From NCBI GenBank assembly GCA_900548875.1, contig URMA01000039.1:1-25114 (forward strand): a stretch of DNA of 25,114 nt. The letters run 5' to 3'. Positions within the stretch are counted from its first letter, which is position 1; each line of letters begins with the position of its first letter. Of this stretch, positions 23,369 through 25,114 are shown piece by piece. The notes beneath the pieces are model-generated. The model saw only the letters and a program-made list of their open reading frames with translations, was not told where the DNA came from and made no database searches. A program made the position numbers and the translations under genes. Source of the stretch: an uncultured Porphyromonadaceae bacterium (lineage in GTDB: Bacteria > Bacteroidota > Bacteroidia > Bacteroidales > Muribaculaceae).

Positions 23369-23486
23369 ACGTCATATTTGTACGGAAAAAACGACTTAAA
23401 ACGACTGACAAAAAGTTAAAATCCCGGAATGATATATTTATATATAGGTATAAAAGTGTAAAAGATTGGATGCCGGCATAGGGAAA

Positions 23487-23523
23487 ACTGACGATATGTC
23501 AGTATGGCTTGCATGGGCTGACA
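23487..23523 (+). repeat. GTCAG/CTGAC inverted repeats upstream of dnaK
   Basis: ACTGAC (23487-23492) and GTCAGT (23498-23503) form an inverted repeat with a 5-bp spacer. TGTCAG (23497-23502) also pairs with CTGACA (23518-23523), which is followed by six Ts. The cluster is 51-87 bp upstream of the predicted sigma-54 start. It could be a binding site for an activator, or the second pair a weak terminator for rightward read-through. Confidence 0.45.
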
Positions 23524-23546
23524 TTTTTTGAATGCGGGTTTTGAGT

Positions 23547-23563
23547 TTGGCACGCGATTTGCA
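23547..23563 (+). promoter_or_regulatory. sigma-54 (RpoN) type promoter for dnaK
   Basis: TTGGCACGCGATTTGCA matches the -24/-12 consensus TGGCACG-N4-TTGCA at every specified base, with the invariant GG and GC separated by 10 bp. The predicted start is near 23574, giving a 60-nt leader to the dnaK ATG at 23634. No good TAnnTTTG element is seen closer to dnaK. Confidence 0.6.
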
Positions 23564-23573
23564 CAATAGAGAG

Positions 23574-23594
23574 TGTCGACCGCAAGGCTCGACA
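23574..23594 (+). promoter_or_regulatory. 5'-end hairpin of the dnaK leader
   Basis: TGTCGACC (23574-23581) pairs with GG (23586-23587) and, after a 1-nt bulge, TCGACA (23589-23594), closed by a GCAA tetraloop of the GNRA class. Its first base coincides with the start predicted from the sigma-54 element, so it could protect the 5' end of the message. As DNA the arms TGTCGA-N9-TCGACA could also be an operator with the same 9-bp spacer as CIRCE, though the arm sequence differs from CIRCE. Confidence 0.5.
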
Positions 23595-23633
23595 GAATAA
23601 ACTTGATTAATAACAAATAAAAAATATAGAATT

Positions 23634-25114
23634 ATGGGCAAAATTATTGGTATTGACTTAGGTACTACGAACTCTTGTGTAGCAGTTCTTGAAGGTAAAG
23701 ATCCTGTAGTAATTCCTAATAGCGAAGGTCGCAATACGACTCCTTCCATTGTGGCTTTCATTGATGGTGGAGAACGTAAGATCGGTGATCCTGCAAAACG
23801 TCAGGCAATCACAAATCCGACTCGTACGGTGTTCTCAATCAAACGTTTCATGGGTGAAACCTATGATCGTGTAGAAAAAGAAATCTCTCGTGTTCCTTAT
23901 AAAGTGGTCAGAGGTGACAACAACACTCCGCGTGTTGACATCGACGGCCGTGAATATACTCCGCAAGAAATTTCAGCTATGATTCTTCAAAAGATGAAGA
24001 AAACGGCTGAAGATTATCTTGGACAGCCTGTTACGGAAGCCGTTATTACCGTTCCGGCTTACTTTAACGACTCTCAGCGTCAGGCAACTAAAGAGGCTGG
24101 TGAAATTGCCGGTTTGACAGTTCGTCGTATCGTGAACGAACCGACTGCCGCAGCATTGGCTTACGGTCTTGACAAGAGTGCAAGCGATAAGAAGATTGCA
24201 GTGTTCGACTTGGGTGGCGGTACATTTGATATCTCTATCCTTGAATTGGGTGACGGTGTGTTTGAAGTAAAATCAACAAACGGTGATACTCACCTGGGTG
24301 GTGATGACTTCGACCACAAGATTATCGACTGGTTGGCTGACGAATTCCAGAAGGATGAAGGCGTAGACTTGCGTCAGGACCCGATGGCATTGCAACGTTT
24401 GAAAGAGGCTGCTGAAAAAGCTAAGATTGAACTTTCAAGCACAACTTCTACGGAAATCAATTTGCCGTATATCATGCCGGTTAACGGTATTCCAAAACAC
24501 TTGGTTAAGACTCTTACCCGTGCAAAATTCGAACAGCTTTGCGATGATTTGATTCAAGCAACAATCGCTCCTTGTCAGCAGGCATTGAAGGATGCAGGTT
24601 TGACTGCTTCAGATATTGATGAAGTGATCCTTGTCGGTGGTTCAACTCGTATTCCTGCCGTTCAACAGATCGTTGAGAAGTTCTTCGGTAAGGTTCCTTC
24701 TAAGGGTGTTAACCCGGATGAAGTAGTCGCTGTAGGTGCTGCCATCCAAGGTGGTGTATTGAGCGGTGATGTGAAGGATGTCGTTCTTTTGGATGTCGTT
24801 CCATTGTCAGTAGGTATCGAAACATTGGGTGGTGTGATGACCAAACTTATCGACGCCAACACTACAATTCCTACTCGCAAGAGCGAAACATTCTCAACAG
24901 CTGTCGACAATCAGCCGTCTGTTGAAATCAACGTATTGCAGGGTGAACGTCCATTGGCTAAGGATGACAAGTCCCTTGGTCGTTTCCACTTGGATGGAAT
25001 TGCTCCGGCTCCGCGTGGTATACCTCAGATCGAAGTTACATTTGAAATCGATGCCAACGGTATCTTGAATGTATCGGCTAAGGATAAGGCTACAGGTAAG
25101 GAACAGAGCATCCG
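23634..25114 (+). CDS. dnaK: chaperone DnaK (Hsp70), 3' end outside window
   Basis: An ATP-dependent protein-folding chaperone working with DnaJ and GrpE. The reading frame begins at the ATG at 23634 (MGKIIGIDLGTTNSCVAVLEG) and stays open for 493 codons to the window edge, about three quarters of the usual 630-640 residues. Seen are phosphate-1 IDLGTTNS (6-13), the phosphate-2 motif as VFDLGGGTFDIS, the adenosine motif LVGGSTRIP and the interdomain linker VVLLDVVPLSVGIET. The window ends inside the substrate-binding beta-sandwich at AKDKATGKEQSI. It stands alone on the plus strand, divergent from mce, with no grpE or dnaJ visible upstream. Its upstream region has a sigma-54-like promoter rather than CIRCE or sigma-32 signals. 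Confidence 0.97.
   Translation, partial: MGKIIGIDLGTTNSCVAVLEGKDPVVIPNSEGRNTTPSIVAFIDGGERKIGDPAKRQAITNPTRTVFSIKRFMGETYDRVEKEISRVPYKVVRGDNNTPRVDIDGREYTPQEISAMILQKMKKTAEDYLGQPVTEAVITVPAYFNDSQRQATKEAGEIAGLTVRRIVNEPTAAALAYGLDKSASDKKIAVFDLGGGTFDISILELGDGVFEVKSTNGDTHLGGDDFDHKIIDWLADEFQKDEGVDLRQDPMALQRLKEAAEKAKIELSSTTSTEINLPYIMPVNGIPKHLVKTLTRAKFEQLCDDLIQATIAPCQQALKDAGLTASDIDEVILVGGSTRIPAVQQIVEKFFGKVPSKGVNPDEVVAVGAAIQGGVLSGDVKDVVLLDVVPLSVGIETLGGVMTKLIDANTTIPTRKSETFSTAVDNQPSVEINVLQGERPLAKDDKSLGRFHLDGIAPAPRGIPQIEVTFEIDANGILNVSAKDKATGKEQSI

Larger units (their letters stand above)
23265..23633. other. 369-bp divergent intergenic region between mce and dnaK
   Basis: There is no coding region. It holds the structured mce leader (23277-23323), the mce -7 element with an overlapping inverted repeat (23344-23368), a stretch without recognised signals (about 23370-23486), inverted repeats (23487-23523), a sigma-54-type promoter (23547-23563) and a hairpin at the predicted dnaK transcript start (23574-23594). 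Confidence 0.8.

Noticed and set aside
23574..23594. CIRCE element (HrcA site) upstream of dnaK
   Set aside because: The repeat has the 9-bp spacer of CIRCE, but the arms TGTCGA/TCGACA do not match TTAGCACTC/GAGTGCTAA.

Overview
The window looks like chromosomal, housekeeping DNA from a member of the Bacteroidales (phylum Bacteroidota). The reasons are the protein families present (a short serine-pathway 3-phosphoglycerate dehydrogenase, a fused BioG-BioC protein, and a lamin-tail/OadG subunit in a sodium-pumping decarboxylase), the weak Shine-Dalgarno sequences, and repeated matches to the Bacteroidota promoter -7 element TAnnTTTG ahead of gene starts. The genus cannot be fixed from the sequence alone. 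I see no mobile element, CRISPR array, rRNA or tRNA.

Layout. (1) 92-1837, minus: a phosphoglucomutase/phosphomannomutase with its own near-consensus promoter. (2) 1909-7210, minus: a tightly packed run bioA-bioF-bioG/C fusion-bioD-RNase D-like exonuclease-small membrane protein, with 4-bp and 11-bp gene overlaps. It supplies the pimeloyl-ACP precursor steps and three of the four ring-assembly steps of biotin synthesis; bioB is not in the window. (3) 7291-8994, plus: a lipoprotein with a BamE/SmpA-like C-terminus, then a PhnP-like metallo-beta-lactamase-fold hydrolase. (4) 9216-12404, plus: lepA (elongation factor 4) and nhaA (Na+/H+ antiporter). (5) 12405-12834: a 430-bp intergenic region holding a promoter-like element, a strong terminator (together a candidate small RNA), a perfect 30-bp palindrome and the serA terminator. 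(6) 12835-14827, minus: serC-serA, serine synthesis. (7) 14935-16593, minus: an MFS transporter. (8) 16836-18545, minus: glnS. (9) 18705-23264, minus: mce-mmdA-(lamin-tail/OadG)-biotin carrier-beta subunit, a sodium-translocating methylmalonyl-CoA decarboxylase operon of the succinate-to-propionate route. (10) 23634-end, plus: dnaK, cut by the window edge.

How the parts fit. The decarboxylase operon needs biotin on the carrier subunit, and the biotin cluster lies about 11 kb away. The Na+ it exports and the NhaA antiporter could share a sodium cycle. These links are inference from gene content, not shown by the sequence.

The most striking non-coding signal is upstream of dnaK. A full match to the sigma-54 -24/-12 promoter sits at 23547-23563, with inverted repeats upstream and a stable hairpin starting at the predicted first transcribed base. 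Other items worth checking are the candidate ~85-nt RNA after nhaA, the 30-bp palindrome, the structured leader of mce, and the unusual active site of the short SerA.
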